This document shows, piece after piece, positions 11,340-24,000 of a stretch of 64,000 nt of DNA; position 1 is the first letter of the stretch, and every line of letters begins with the position of its first letter. Under the pieces are notes generated by a model. That model had not been told where the DNA came from. It ran no database searches and saw only the letters and a program-made list of their open reading frames with translations. Source of the DNA: Hydrangea macrophylla (taxonomy: Eukaryota; Streptophyta; Magnoliopsida; Cornales; Hydrangeaceae). The position numbers and the translations under genes were made by a program. The DNA lies in assembly GCA_033977485.1 (NCBI GenBank), contig CM066984.1, forward strand, positions 28,749,501 to 28,813,500, written 5' to 3'.

Positions 11340-12807
11340 TGTTGGGTTGGGGCCCTCAAACCACAACTTAATGTATGAGACATTAGCATTTTAATATATG
11401 GATATTAGCTTTACATTTCTTTGTGTATGTTTCTTTCATGAGATGATTGTTAATCCTTAAGTATCATAGTAAGTAATTTGTTTATGTATGAGATATATAC
11501 AAGTGAGAAACGAATTGCTACTCTTTGATACTTAGAATTTTTCACAGTGGATAATGAGACATAATATCTCGTCAGGTTTACACTGTAGCATAATTAACTA
11601 CTATTGGATGGAGTGATGAATCTCAATCACTAGAGTTTATCTCTTAGTTAATATGCTAGTGCTTACAATGCATTGACAGACATGAGTTTTCCTATTGACG
11701 CTTAAGGCTGTCAACAGTCGATAGAAACTCATGTTTAAGGTACGTGTTCTCAATCTTGAGACGATTATGAACACGGACTGTGGATATGGATGGTTTAACT
11801 TACCAATCAGTGAGGTCTTAAAGATTAACACATGGGTATCTTGGGTATGTAATGTTCACAGGGTTGTGAACATATTGTCAAAATAAAATCTATCCTCTGT
11901 TAAAGAGTAAGCATTCCCTTGAGAATGTCACCAAGTTGATTACTGAGAACTAAGTCTTGTTGATAAGTAGTTATCAACATATCTGGTAACCATGATGGGT
12001 GAATGAGACTTAAGTAATACAAGAAGTAATCATGCTTTAGGTTGATAGTAATAGTTATTCGACTACCTGAATATGATTTTGAATGCTGATGATAGAGGGA
12101 CATTAGTACACCATACAAGTCTAGTTATCGCTTCGGATATATTCTTTTGTGTTGAAGTTCTGTTATCGTTTTATTGTGGAGTAAACATTAACTGACTAGC
12201 TGGTTAGTTTACTGATCAAAGAGTTTGGTCATGGGAATTAACAACTGGTCTGAGCCAACAATAAAGAACTTAGGAGGTCCCACTCTTAGCTCCGCTAGGA
12301 TACTTGGAAGGGCACTTAAGGATCTTGTCAAGACAAGTTTGATCAATCAATCGACAGTGTTTCGATCGATTGAAGTCTAGATAAGTTCGATTGATTGAAA
12401 AACCTTCAATTGATTGAATGTTCGATCAATCGAAGCCACTTAGATCGATTGAAGGCTTAAAGTCAGTTTGGAAATCTAATCGTCGTTTTATCGCCCAGAA
12501 AGATATAGAAACTATTAAGGGTTCCCAAACCTTCTCTATCCTCTTTAATAGGGTTCCCACCAACCCTAGTCGTTCTGGTAAGAATCCGTAGGTGTCATAA
12601 GATGAAGACAACCTAGTGGAGGCTGCTGTACCGTCAAGAAGGTTGAAAGTTTCAGAATTGGGTTCAAGACACAAAGGTATAATTCTTATCCCCTCTTGTA
12701 CGCATATATAGAGTTAATAAGTAGTAGATCCGGGGTACCAAAAAGTTTTTGTAACTTAATCTTTCTGCTGTGCGTTTAAATAGATTTTAAACCTATTTTT
12801 TACTTTA
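11340..12807 (+). repeat. 3' LTR of copia B
   Basis: About 1468 bp, homologous to 2081-3553 over its length and sharing that copy's loss of the TATA region near 12478. Starts TGTTGGG; the end is CTTTA where the 5' copy has CCTTCA. Followed by AGTAT and the resumed pol of A. Confidence 0.92.
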
Positions 12808-14715
12808 AGTATGTTATTTTGTAGGGTATCCAAAGGGTACTTATGGATGGTATTTTTATGATCCAAGAGAATATAAAGTATTTGTTAGTACAAATGCTGT
12901 TTTCTTGAAGGATGATTTTATCATGAAGCATAAACCTAAGGGAACGATAGATCTGAGAGAAATCGATAGAGAGCCCTCTATTCCTCCAACAATTAATAAC
13001 GATGTAAGATAGGAAAATACCACTTCTTCACCCATTTCAGCACCAGTACCTCGACGTAGTGGGAGAATTATTAGCCAGCCTGATAGATACATGTTCTTAG
13101 GAGAAGTTTTTGAAACTGTCTCCATAGAATCTAAATCTGATCCTACCACGTATGAAGAGGTAATGGCTGATGTTAATGCAGCTTATTGGGATAAAGCTAT
13201 GAAGGCTGAATTGGAATTTATGGATTCCAATTAGGTCTAGGATCTTATAGAACTTTCAGCCAATATTAAACCCATTGGCTATAAGTGGGTCTACAAGAGG
13301 AAAATAGGATCTGATGGAAAGATTGAGACCTTTAAGGCAAGGCTTGTAGTGAAAGGTTTTACTCAAAGAGAGGGCATTGACTATGAGGAAATCTTATCAC
13401 TGGTAGCCACACTCAAGTCCATCAGAATACTCTTATCTATTGCGGTATGCCTAGATTATGAGATCTGGCAGATGGACATCAAGACTGCATTCTTGAATGG
13501 CTATTGAGGAGAATGTCTATATGCAGCAACCAGAAGGGTTCATTGCTGGTGGAAAAGGTAACTTGGTATACAAGTTGCAAAAGTCCATTTATGCGCTCAA
13601 GTAAGCATCCAGGATTTGGAACATTCGTTTTGACCAAACGTTCAAGTCATTTGGTTTCATACAGAATTTGGATGAGCCGTATGTATACAAAAAGTGTGAA
13701 GAAAAAGTGGTCGTTTTTCTTGTGCTTTATATTGATGACATTCTACTCATTGGGAATGATGTAGGGGCATTGTGATCAATTAAGGTTTGGCTAGCTAGCA
13801 TTTTCGATATGAAAGATCTTGGAGAGGCCAGCTATATCCTTAGGATAAAGCTCTTTCAGGATCGTAAGCAAAAGATAATGGGATTATGTTAAGCTGGTTA
13901 TATTGAGAAGGTACTAACTAGGTTTTCCATGGATAATTTGAAGAAAGGTTTATTACCTTTCAGGCATGGTTTTGCGTTCTCCAAGGACCAGTGTCTAAAG
14001 ACACAAGAGGAGAGGAATCACATGGTAGGAATTCCCTATGCTTCGGTAGTGGGGAGTCTCATGTATGCGATGTTATGCGCTGGACCAGATATCTGCTTTA
14101 TCATTAGCGTAGTTAGCAGGTATTAGTCAAATCCAGGACTAGAACACTAGATAGCCGTTAAGCACATTCATAAGTACTTCAGAAGGACTAAAGATTACAT
14201 GCTTCTGTACGGTGGCGATGAATCAATTTTAGTAGGATACACTAACTCAAACTTTATGTCAGATAAAGATTCAAGGAAGTCGACGTTCGGACATCTCTTT
14301 ACCTTGGGAGGTGGTATTGTTAGTTAGAGGAGTATTAAGCAGAAATGCATTGCAGACTCAACTACATAAGCTAAGTATGTGGCTACTTGTAAAGCCGCAA
14401 AGGAAGCTGTTTGGCTTAAGAAGTTCCTTATAGAGCTCGAGGTGGTACCAACATCGCTATCAGCTATTATGCTATACTGCAATAATAGTGGGGCAGTGGC
14501 TCAGTCCAAGGAGCCAAGGAACCACGGAAAGGGAAATCACGTAGAGAAGAAATATCATAAAATCAAAGATATAATTCAATATGGAGATGTGACTGTTAGC
14601 AAGACTGCCACCTCTGATAATCTTGTGGATTCGTTTACAAAGGCCTTGCCATAGAAGGTCTTTTATCGTCATCTAGATAGTCTAGGTCTCAGATGTAGTC
14701 CTGAATGGTTATGAG
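12808..14715 (+). pseudogene. Copia A pol second half: reverse transcriptase and RNase H
   Basis: Resumes the frame that stopped at 2080. Order: integrase tail (YPKGTYG near 12825), a spacer, reverse transcriptase (WQMDIKTAFLNG near 13468, YIDDILLIGND near 13729), then RNase H (KEPRNHGKGNH near 14508, SDNLVDSFTKALP near 14613). There are at least ten stops, for example inside the block after TAFLNG (near 13505) and in the RNase H (14325-14370). It ends in PEWL and a stop just before the polypurine tract, as in B. Confidence 0.88.
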
Positions 14716-14716
14716 T

Positions 14717-14729
14717 GCAAGTGGGAGTT
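14717..14729 (+). other. Polypurine tract of A
   Basis: GCAAGTGGGAGTT directly before the TGTTGGG start of the 3' LTR; near-identical to the tract of B. Confidence 0.8.
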
Positions 14730-16205
14730 TGTTGGGTTTTTGCCCTCAAACCATTACTTTATGTATAAGACATTGATATTTTAATATATGGGTATCAACT
14801 TTACATTTTGTTATGTATTTTTGTTTCATGAGATGATTGTTGATCCTTTAGTACCATAGTAAGTAATTCGTGAGTGTATGAGATATATATAAGTGAGATA
14901 CGAATTGCTATTTATTGATACTTAGAATTTGTCATAGTGGATGATGAGACTGTATATCTCATCAGGTTTACACTGTAGCATGATTAACTACCATTGGATG
15001 GAGTGATGAATCTCAATCACTAGAGTATGACACTAAGTTAATATACTAGTGCTTATAGTGCATTGACGGACTTGAGTTTTCCTATTGACACAAAAGGCTG
15101 TCAACAGTCGATAGGAACTCATAACTTGTACAAGGTACGTGTTCACAATCTTGAGATGATCATGAACACAGACTATGGATATGGCTACTTTGACTTACCA
15201 ATCAGTGATGTTTATAAAAGATCAACACCTGGGTAATCTTGGGTATGTCATATTCATAGGGTTGTGAACATATATTGTCAAGATAAAATCTACCCTCTGA
15301 TAAAGAGTAAGCATTCCTTTGAGAATGTCACTAAGTTGATTACTGAGAACTGCAGTCTTGTTGATAAGTAGTTATCAATATGTTTGGTAATCATGAGAGG
15401 TGAATGGGACTTAAGGAATACAAGAAGTAATCATGATTCAGGTTAACAATAGCTGTTTATCCGACTACATGAATATGATTATGAATGCTAAAAGTAGAGG
15501 GACAATAGTACACCTTACAAGTCTAGTTATTGCTTCGGATATGTTCTTTTACGTTGGAGTTCAGTTTTCGTTTTATAGTGGAGTAAACGTTAATTGATCA
15601 GTTGGTTAGTTTGCTGATCAAAGAGTTTGATTATGGGAATTAGCAAATGGTTTAAGCCAATAATAAAGAGCTTAGGAGGTCCCACTCTTAGCTTATCTAG
15701 GATGCTTGGAAAGGCATAAAAGGATATTGTCAAGACAGGTTCGATCGATCGAAGGAGTCTCAATCGATTTAAGTCATGGAAAGTTCGATCGATTGAAGCC
15801 ACCTCGATCGATTGAAGGTAAAGTCGGTTCTGGGAATCTATAAATAGGGCAGCTGTGTACAGAAGTTAATAATCTTCGTTTTTCTATACTAGAGCTACAT
15901 AAACTATTTTAGGGTTTCCTTAACCTTCTTATTCTCCCTATTAGAGTTCCCACCAACTGTAGGCTCTTCGGTAGCATCCACAGGAGACATAGGAGTGAAG
16001 ATCACCTAGTGGGAGCTGCTGCGCCATCAAGAAGATTGTAGATTCAAAATTAGGTTCAAGACCAAAAGGTATAATTCTTGTAACTCCCTTGTATGCATCT
16101 ATAGAGTTAAAAAGTAGTAGTTCTGGGGTACCAATTAGTTTTATAAACTATATTTTCTACTGTGCATGATTTAAAGTTTTTTGAAACCAAAATCCTACTT
16201 CCATT
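14730..16205 (+). repeat. 3' LTR of copia A
   Basis: About 1.48 kb from TGTTGGG to a CTTCCA end, aligned with the LTRs of B and C. Unlike B it keeps a TATA box (15839). It has TCGATCGA palindromes at 15738-15818. The last 60 bases have diverged, so the right border could be off by a few bases. The target duplication cannot be tested because the left end of A is outside the window. Confidence 0.85.
15839..15847 (+). promoter_or_regulatory. TATA box in LTR of A
   Basis: TATAAATAG followed by GGGCAGCTG, conserved with the LTR of C at 19739-19747; absent from both LTRs of B. Confidence 0.65.
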
Positions 16206-16588
16206 GCCATATCCATTGACGTCTTCATCCCTTATTCCAATGTCAACGGGACTCCATGGCTCCAAGACTTAAACCTGCATTCTTCGAGGCTTCCCCCACT
16301 GCATTTACCCCATATTTCCCTCCTATGGACAACAAAAAACCACTTTTTGAGCATCCATCAGATTGAGAAAAATTATGGATGGCCACCCATCCAGATCAGG
16401 GTTAGTCCCTACCTTCATCCGACTGGGAAAAGGTATGGACAACCACCCATCCAATTTTGGAAACAAATTGGGATTTTTGACAAAATCATGCTTAGTAAAT
16501 AAAAAATTATGGTAGATAATGCAATATTATTCTCTGCCCTTCTTTTTTGGTCATAGTCCTGTAATAGCTTCATTTCCATTACAGGTCG
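16206..16588 (+). other. Sequence between A and the mobile-domain fragment
   Basis: No reading frame recognised. The segment ends in a pyrimidine-rich stretch and TTACAG at 16578-16584, a good 3' splice acceptor for the coding fragment that follows, so part may be intron. Confidence 0.4.
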
Positions 16589-17160
16589 ATGGGGCCAACT
16601 ATTAAGGATGTTAGCTACTTGCTCAAGCTGCGTCCCCATAGTATAGAAATCAAACTGGGAACGGCCATCTTCACCTACCCACAAGCTACATTTGTGAAGG
16701 ATTGGGACACATCCTATAAGCTGATTAATGCCTATGGGGTGTTCCTCTCGACCAACATTGGTGATGACGGGACAGAGGTAACCGATGCCAAACACACTAC
16801 CTTCGTGATTACTAGGGAGTATACCACAATTACCCTAGCCCTAGCAGCCGACAAACCATTGGCCCTGGCTACCCTCGTCTTAGGACACCTAGTTTGAGGT
16901 ATAGAAGATTTCATTGACTCAGGCTTTTATTTTGGAGGGAGCCCAATTTGGGTCTTGCAGCGTTGGCTGCATTCAAATTTTTCAGAGCACTGACTAGCTG
17001 CCTGAAAGCTCACTGAGGTTCCCATATTTGCCTTTCACTTTGTGGAGACACCCCTAGTTGTTCACTCATTTGACAAGTGTTTTAGCTTCTTCTATGAGGG
17101 ATGCCCCAATCAGGCTGCTGCTTCATTTATCCCTTCTTCTCTCTTCACATTCGACCATTC
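16585..17160 (+). pseudogene. Plant mobile domain-like (MAIN/PMD-type) protein fragment
   Basis: An open stretch of about 100 codons (16589-16897) continues past a stop for about 80 codons in the same frame. The pattern PTIKDVSYLLKLRPH, then a middle part ending LALATLVLGHLV, then GGSPIWVLQRWL, resembles the aminotransferase-like plant mobile domain found in MAIN-type proteins and in transposons that captured it. In that family the last block is usually G-P-L-W-x-L-Q-L-W-L. Internal stops at 16896, 16992 and 17004 show it is broken. A splice acceptor (TTACAG) precedes it. It is the only coding remnant here outside an evident retroelement, but the domain call rests on motif memory, not a search. 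Confidence 0.5.
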
Positions 17161-18019
17161 TTAAAACTCACTACCAACCAAACCAACTCATGCCCTGGCA
17201 CCCAAGCAACTATAGACACCCTATTTTGGTTCATCCATTCAATAGAAGGGACCCTGCCTCAATAACAGTATGATGATTAGGTGGATAAAATACATATTTT
17301 AATTCCCTACATGATTACATGTGCATAGAATTCATGTTTTTCTAGGGTTTTGAGTGTGATTTTTACGTTTAATTTAATTTTATTTCCTTTCGCATGCATA
17401 GGGGAGTGTAGTGATACGTTTAGTCCCTGAATTACTATTTTAGCATATGCATTGCATGTAATTGTTTAGTTTCTTGCACACTTTTCTTTTATTAGTTGTT
17501 AATAATTTGAATTTAGGATTGCATTAGTATAAATAAAATGGTCTTCATAATGTCTAGACCTTGAAAGCTGAGTAGAGGCCCATCTTTCGAGGGGGCTAGA
17601 GGGGGTGTTTTATCATGATCTAGCTCCTTCCTCTCTCGTTCCTTAACCCCCAAATTGAGTTCTTTGGTGACGATGGGATGGTGCTCTCTATTCATTGGAC
17701 TTGATAGATTTAGTTTTCTTAGTCTCCTTTTTCAAACCAAGTGGTGAATCTATTAATTTCTAGATTCAACCTTGTGGGATAAAATATGGATTACTTACTT
17801 GTGTAGCCTCAGATATGGATCATGGGCATCGATTATTGCCTCGAGTGGGATAAAAAGCCCTATGAAATCCAAAATATGAGTAATCCAAATTGGTCAGACC
17901 GGATAAAGGCTAATGTAGGATGGTGAACCTCACTCGTGGTTGTTAACATGAGATTTATAATGGGATCAACCAAGCAGGCTTAATCCTTCTAGGCCCCAAG
18001 CTTGGTTCGAGTACCCACA
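17161..18019 (+). repeat. Probable gypsy LTR remnant (3' end)
   Basis: AT-rich DNA without genes, ending CCCACA at 18019 directly before a primer-site-like motif. A block at 17551-17700 (AGAGGCCC ... CTCCTTCCTCTCTCG) resembles 24185-24265 in the LTR of element I, so both belong to related gypsy families. The left border is not resolved; TGATGATTAGG at 17270 is one candidate start. Confidence 0.45.
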
Positions 18020-18020
18020 A

Positions 18021-18039
18021 TTGGAGGCTCTGTCAGGGA
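18021..18039 (+). other. Primer-binding-site-like motif after LTR remnant
   Basis: TTGGAGGCTCTGTCAGGGA is a diverged match to the TGGCGATTCTGCTGGGGA motif at 24483, in the same place relative to an LTR end. Confidence 0.4.
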
Positions 18040-18633
18040 CCAGACTAAGAGGGTTAGTCTCCAAAACTTTCAAGGTTCTTTGATTTTATATTATGAGCAT
18101 CGCACGTGTATTAGTTTTAGGAAGCTTGGGCGAATCGATATGGGACCTGCTCTTCATCAGGAAACTCTGTGGAGGACTTTTCTTCCCTAGCATGTACCTA
18201 TGGGTATAAAAGGCATGTCTATGTACCATACCAAATCCGATGATGGGGTCTATAGGACATCTCGCAGGGGGACCCTTTGACTCTATCCACCTTGATACAT
18301 ATAGTAGCAATAGATCCAGTCTTTTAGGCTTGACTTGTTATGACAACGTGCGCACATATGCCTTATTTTCCCTTTGGGATTATGTGACATGATGAGGAAA
18401 CCTATACAATACGTGATACATAGCCTTGTTTAAAACTGAAAGCATTCTGCCCAAATAAAATGCTTGAAACATAAGTTAAGGATGGTGTGCTTATCTGTTA
18501 CACTGGGAATATGTGCCACGAGTCCATAGGATGACAAATCATAACCTTGTATGTGTCCTATTCATTAGAAGTAGCCCTAATTAGATGTAGGCAATCATAC
18601 ACCCTGTCACACATAAAATTCCAAGCATGGAAT
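18040..18633 (+). other. Gypsy leader remnant, no gene
   Basis: I see no credible coding sequence; short open frames have no recognisable motif. Element C is inserted at its right edge (18634), with GGAAT or a neighbouring 5-mer as possible left target duplicate. Confidence 0.4.
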
Positions 18634-20101
18634 TGTTGGATTTGTGCCCTCAAACTATTACTATATGTTTGAGACATTGACATTTTATTATATGGATATC
18701 AGCTTTACATTTCATTGTGTATGTTTCTTTTATGAGATGATTGTTAATCTATAAGTATCATAGTAAGTAATTCGTGTATGTATGAGATTCATACAAGTGA
18801 GATACGAATTACTATTCTTTGATACTTAGAATTTATCGTAGTGGGTGATGAGACTGGATATCTAATCAAGTTTACACTGTAACATAATTAACTACCATTG
18901 GATGGAGTGATGAATCTCAATCACTAGAATATAGCTATTAGTTGATATGCTTGTACTTATAGTTCATTGACAGACCTGAGTTTTCCTATTAACACTTAAA
19001 GCTATCATCAGTTGATAGGAACTCATAACTTGTATAAGGTACGTGTTCTTAATCTTGAGATGACTATGAACAGAGACTATGGATGCGGCTGCTTTGACTT
19101 ACTAATCAGTGAGGTCTTAAAGATCAACACCTGGGTATCTTAGGTATGTCATGTTCACAAGGTTGTGAACATATATTGTCAAGACAGAATCTAACCTCTA
19201 TTAAAGAGTAAGCATTCCCTTGAGAATGTCGCCAAGTTGATTACTGAGAAATGTAGTCTTATTGATAAGTAGTTATCAACATGTTTGGTAATCATGATAG
19301 GTGAATGGGACTCAAGGAATAGAAGATGTAATCATCATTTAGGTTGAAAGTAACAATTATCCGACTACCTGAATATAATTATGAATGCTGACGATGGAGG
19401 AACATTAGTACACCATATAAGTCTAGTTATCACTTCAGATATGTTCTTTTGCGTTGGAGTTCAGTTATCGTTTCATAGTGGAGTAAACATTAACTGACCA
19501 GCTGGTTAGTTTGCTGATCAAAGAGTTTGGTCATGGAAATTAACAATTGGTCTAAGCCAACGATAAAAAGCCTAGGAGGTCCTACTCTTAGCTCCGCTAG
19601 GATGATTAGAAAGGCACATGAGAATCTTGCAAAGACAGGTTCGATCAATCGAAGGAGTCTCGATAGATTGAAGTCAAGGCAGGTTCAATCGATCGAAGCC
19701 ACTTCGATCGATTGAACGTAAGGTCGGTTCTGGGAATCTATAAATAGGGCAGCTGCATCTAGAAAAAAGAGTTCATCTTTTTTATAAACTAGAAGCTGCA
19801 GAAACTATTTTAGGGTTCCCAAACCTTCTCATCCTCTCCATTAGAGATCCCACCATCTCTAGCCTCTCTGGGAAGCACTCATAGGAGACATAAGGGTGAA
19901 GACAACCTAGTGGAGGCTACTGCACAATCTAGGAAGAAGACAATCATAATTGGGTTCAAGACCAGAGGTATAACTCTTCTTTACCATTTGTATATGCATC
20001 TATAGAGCTAATAAGTAGTAGATCCGGGCATACCAATAAGTTTTTGTAACTTAATTTTTTCGATGCGCATTTAAAACATTTTTAAACCTATTTTTCCTTC
20101 A
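18634..20101 (+). repeat. 5' LTR of copia C
   Basis: About 1468 bp from TGTTGGA to CCTTCA, the third member of the family of A and B. It has the TATA box at 19739 and TCGATCGA palindromes near 19640-19715. It is followed by a primer site and leader, so this is the left end of a full element later truncated, not a solo LTR. Confidence 0.9.
19739..19747 (+). promoter_or_regulatory. TATA box in LTR of C
   Basis: TATAAATAG with the same flanks as at 15839 in A. Confidence 0.65.
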
Positions 20102-20103
20102 AT

Positions 20104-20116
20104 TGGTATCAGAGCC
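20104..20116 (+). other. Primer binding site of C
   Basis: TGGTATCAGAGCC, initiator-Met tRNA complement, in the same position after the LTR as in B. Confidence 0.92.
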
Positions 20117-21005
20117 ATGGGTGTTTGGATCTATAGATGCGTTTTGGAACACTAGTTTTAATTTGTATGTTGATTTTAGAACTTTTTTTGAAACTGCATC
20201 TCACAGATCTGTTTCTGCAGTAGTCTCATAGCAGAATACAAATTTATGATTGCATAGATGCATGGTGGGTTCGATCGATCGAGAATGATTACCAGTTCTC
20301 AAGTGATCGAATTTTGTCATGTTCGATCGATTGAATGGGGTTCGATCGATCAAGGTTGATTCTCTGTCTAGGTGTTCTGTTCATAGTTTTAAAAGATTTT
20401 AAAATTATTTACTTTAATTTCATATTACGTTGTAAAATTTTCAAATCATTCCGTGAAACTGAAAGTTCAATCGATTGAACTATGTTTAATCGCTCGAAAA
20501 TCGATCAAAGTTTTGAGCGATCGAACCTCTGTTGATCGATCTAAGTGTGACAGAGAATTGAGACACTGTTTTAAGTTCTAATTCAGTATGTAAAGAGTTT
20601 ATATATTGTGAGAATCAATTAGGGGTTCCAATAGTTATATATATTTGTTATATATGAATGGTTGTGTGTACAACTAACCCTCTTGTAGCAAGATAAGTCT
20701 ACTATCTCCCATGGCACCAAGATCATTTTTAAATTTTGTATTTAAATGTTTGGGATTGGTATATATTGTATTAAATTTTGGTTTGATTTTAAGGCATGTG
20801 TAAAGGGCGCTGTAAAGGGCGCCGCGACTTCAATCCTATGAAAAAGGAAAGTTGCACCAGTTTCCCTTGCCTTTTATTTTATTATTTTCTACTTTTAGAT
20901 AAATTGTAAGCTTCAAAAGAAGCATAGGACCAATGGAATAGAATTAGAAAATCCATAAAGATGGAGGAGCAAGCCATTGTCCATGAAGGTGGAGATAAAG
21001 GCGAT
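20117..21005 (+). mobile_element. Leader of copia C, truncated
   Basis: Matches B's leader (3569 to about 4375) with the same TCGATCGA clusters (20270-20365 and 20465-20545). Homology stops at GGCGAT (21005), where B continues differently and a new LTR-like TGTAGACAACCC begins. A duplicated GTAAAGGGCG unit occurs at 20800-20822. The gag-pol of C is not in the window. Confidence 0.8.
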
Positions 21006-24000
21006 TGTAGACAACCCAATTTTGACCACACTGATAGGATTTAGGGTGGATAACGTCTTGGAGGATTCGATGATGAAAAGTACCGCGTGGAAGGTACTGG
21101 ATTCCACACAATCGAAAGATCAAACTTTAGAAAGTGACTTCAAGCTCAGAAAAGCCCTTTTCCATGAATAAAACCCGATTTTGTCAAAATCGTCTCTCAG
21201 AATTCATATTCACTCAGGGTTATATGAACATGAAGTGTTCTAAACACAATATTCTAGGTATCTAGATATTCAATTTTAAAGAAAAGTTTGAAATCGGCGC
21301 ACATTAATTTAATGGTAATTTTGGAAAAGAAGTCGTTTGATTTCAAAAAGACGACAAAAGTTCCGGAGGACTTCAATTGAACTTCAATTTTTATTTCAAA
21401 ACCTCCTGGAATATTTTTATACTGAAATTCAACTCGACAGCTTTCCAACCTGTATGTAAATGAACAATTTCGGACACCAAAAAGTATTTTTACAAAAATA
21501 TGGAAAAGTAATGCACATAATATTTTATACAAGGCTTGTAGGTAACCAGGGAAACCCAAAAAGGAAGTGGTGGGTCCCACATGTGGGGTGGCAGGTCCCC
21601 CCTAAGCTGCCACCTATATAGTGCCCCCTCCATCGAGCTTTTGAGTCCCAGACCCTTCTAGAAGCCTCCCACTGCAAGGAAATTACCTGGAAACTGCGTT
21701 TAGGCACTGAAATGACCATTTTAACCCTTTTCTGACCTCTAAAATCTCTATTTTAACCTTGAAACTTAAGAGTTATGTTTTCAAAACTCTATATATAGAT
21801 CCATATGAGATCATATTTGATATACAAGAGAGTATAGAGAAGGAAGTACACACAAGAGAGAAGTACATACAAGTGAATATACTTGCAAGATATAATAATA
21901 TACTTTCAATTTAAGAGAGATTTCTAGAGAGATGAAGTGAATTATGAATGAAATTTCTATAAAACTAATCTCAAGATATTAGATTAGAGATTTGGACATC
22001 AATTGCCTACCTAAAATTCCATGGATGAGTGCTTGAAGAACATGAAGAATACTTGAACAAGAAGACTCTTCAATTCAACTTTGAATGCATAATTGAGAAT
22101 CCTCCAAGAGGTAGACATCATAATTCATCTCTAATTCCTACTTCTATATATAGATCTATAAGACTTGGATCTAGTTTAGTTTTGCTTTATTTGTTAGAAC
22201 ACTCATCTTCTTCCTCTCTTGTTCTTCACACATTCAAATAGCTAGATCCAAGTCTCTTTTGATTTTATTGATAATCCTTAAATTAGAGATTGATTTTCAC
22301 TTTTGTTTCTCAATTTTGATTTCATTCTTCTATTTAGTTTAGATCTATGCATACATGATTATATATATATATGTATCTATTTTGAATTCTATGATGGTTT
22401 GGAAGTATGATCTATGAGAAGGATGATTCCTATGTTCATACCTATCTCTTATTATTCCTATTAACTAGATTTCCTATTCAAATTCATCTCCAATAGGATA
22501 TCTGTAAGTCCCTTTGATCCATGATCTAAAGTTCTTCATAGAACTTGAGGGCTAAATTGATTGGGAATCATGATAATTAAGCTGATCTATGAGTTTGATC
22601 TCTCTAATAAGCTTCAACCAACACCTAAGATGTTTTCCTCACACTTTAAAATGAATTAGATAAAATTCAGCAAAAAAGATTAGTTTTATCCATAATATTT
22701 GATCCACCAAAACCCATAGTTTGATGGATTTCAAATTTTTTGGGTAAACTTTGATGAATTAGCTTTCATTCGATCCATTTTGAGAACCTCTAGGATCCAT
22801 ATGCTATTTTTAGAAATTGTTGAGAAATCGGTTGACAGATTTGAACATAATCTCTTTGTGCTTGTATTGCAGAAAATCCATAATAGTTATTGATGATCCG
22901 CTTTTTGGGGATGATTTCTAACTCATATATCTATATGCTGATGTAAAATCATGAGCATATGATCGAGTTAAGATCATTTTCTAAGTGTTTGAAGTTGATA
23001 CAACTATTCTGGAATTTTCTAAGTTTAATTACAATTATGATTATGTATACAAAATGGTCATACCTTCATCACTCAACAACAATTGGTGAATAAAACTTGG
23101 TTTAGAAATCATCTACGACAAATGGATGAGAGGTCAAAATCTTAGATTAACTTAATTAACATGATTCATGAACTTTTATTATGTTTTGCATTCCTTTATC
23201 AAATGATACCAAATTTTCAGAATAACAGAGTCTATTTAAAACAACTTTTCAGAAACCTTAAGATCATGACATGTTCATGGGATTATTTTTTTCATAAACT
23301 ACAATGAAATAACTTTCTGTTGACACCAAATAGAGCTTCACATGATTGTTATGGAATTAATTATGATTTTTACAAGAATAGTGGACAGTCCTGATCCACT
23401 GTTCCTAAAACTCTTATTTCTCAAACTTCAAAAATGGTAAAGAGGTTCTACTTTTTGGAGAAGTTCTACTTTTTGGAGAAGTTCTCTAAGACATGTATCT
23501 AACTTTCTGTAAAAGGGTTTTAATCCAGCTTATGTTTAAGACCACCTTTGATAGGATTCATTAGAGGTTGCTGAATCTAGAAGATTGATTGATGACATCC
23601 TTTCCTTGTTTATCACGCATATCTTTTGCTTGCCTGTAGTTTTGCAATGCTTGGGTATTCCTTGGTATCTTAGTGCAGAGAATTGAATATCGTAGATCTG
23701 GACTTCGATTTTTGGGTTTGCCTCATCTACATGTGGCTTAGTGCCCATGTATCGTGTACTATCTCTATCCTCTAACTTAGAATTTTTCTTGGTTTACAAT
23801 TTTGTTTTCAACGACACAATTCCTTTAGGATAGTCTTCGTTTATATGCTTATATGTTAGAGACATCTTATTTAGGATTGTTGCATGATTACATTACATGT
23901 TTCCTTTCTTTTTGCTTTTTGCGACTCCGCTTAAGTCAACTCAATGTAAGTCTTCTAGTTCTCTCTTGTATAACATGACACGTTTCCTTTATTTGCATTG

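Larger units (their letters stand above)
2081..12807 (+). mobile_element. Copia element B, complete but inactive, nested in A
   Basis: This is a full-length Ty1/copia element: 5' LTR, initiator-Met primer site, long leader, gag-pol, polypurine tract and 3' LTR. It lies inside the pol gene of its relative A. The flanks are AGCAT (2076-2080) and AGTAT (12808-12812), read as a 5-bp target duplication with one later change; A's pol frame continues directly across it. B is itself split by a solo LTR at 7232-9419. Without that insert it would be about 8.5 kb. The boundaries come from LTR alignment plus TG start; the 3' LTR ends in TA rather than CA. Confidence 0.92.
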
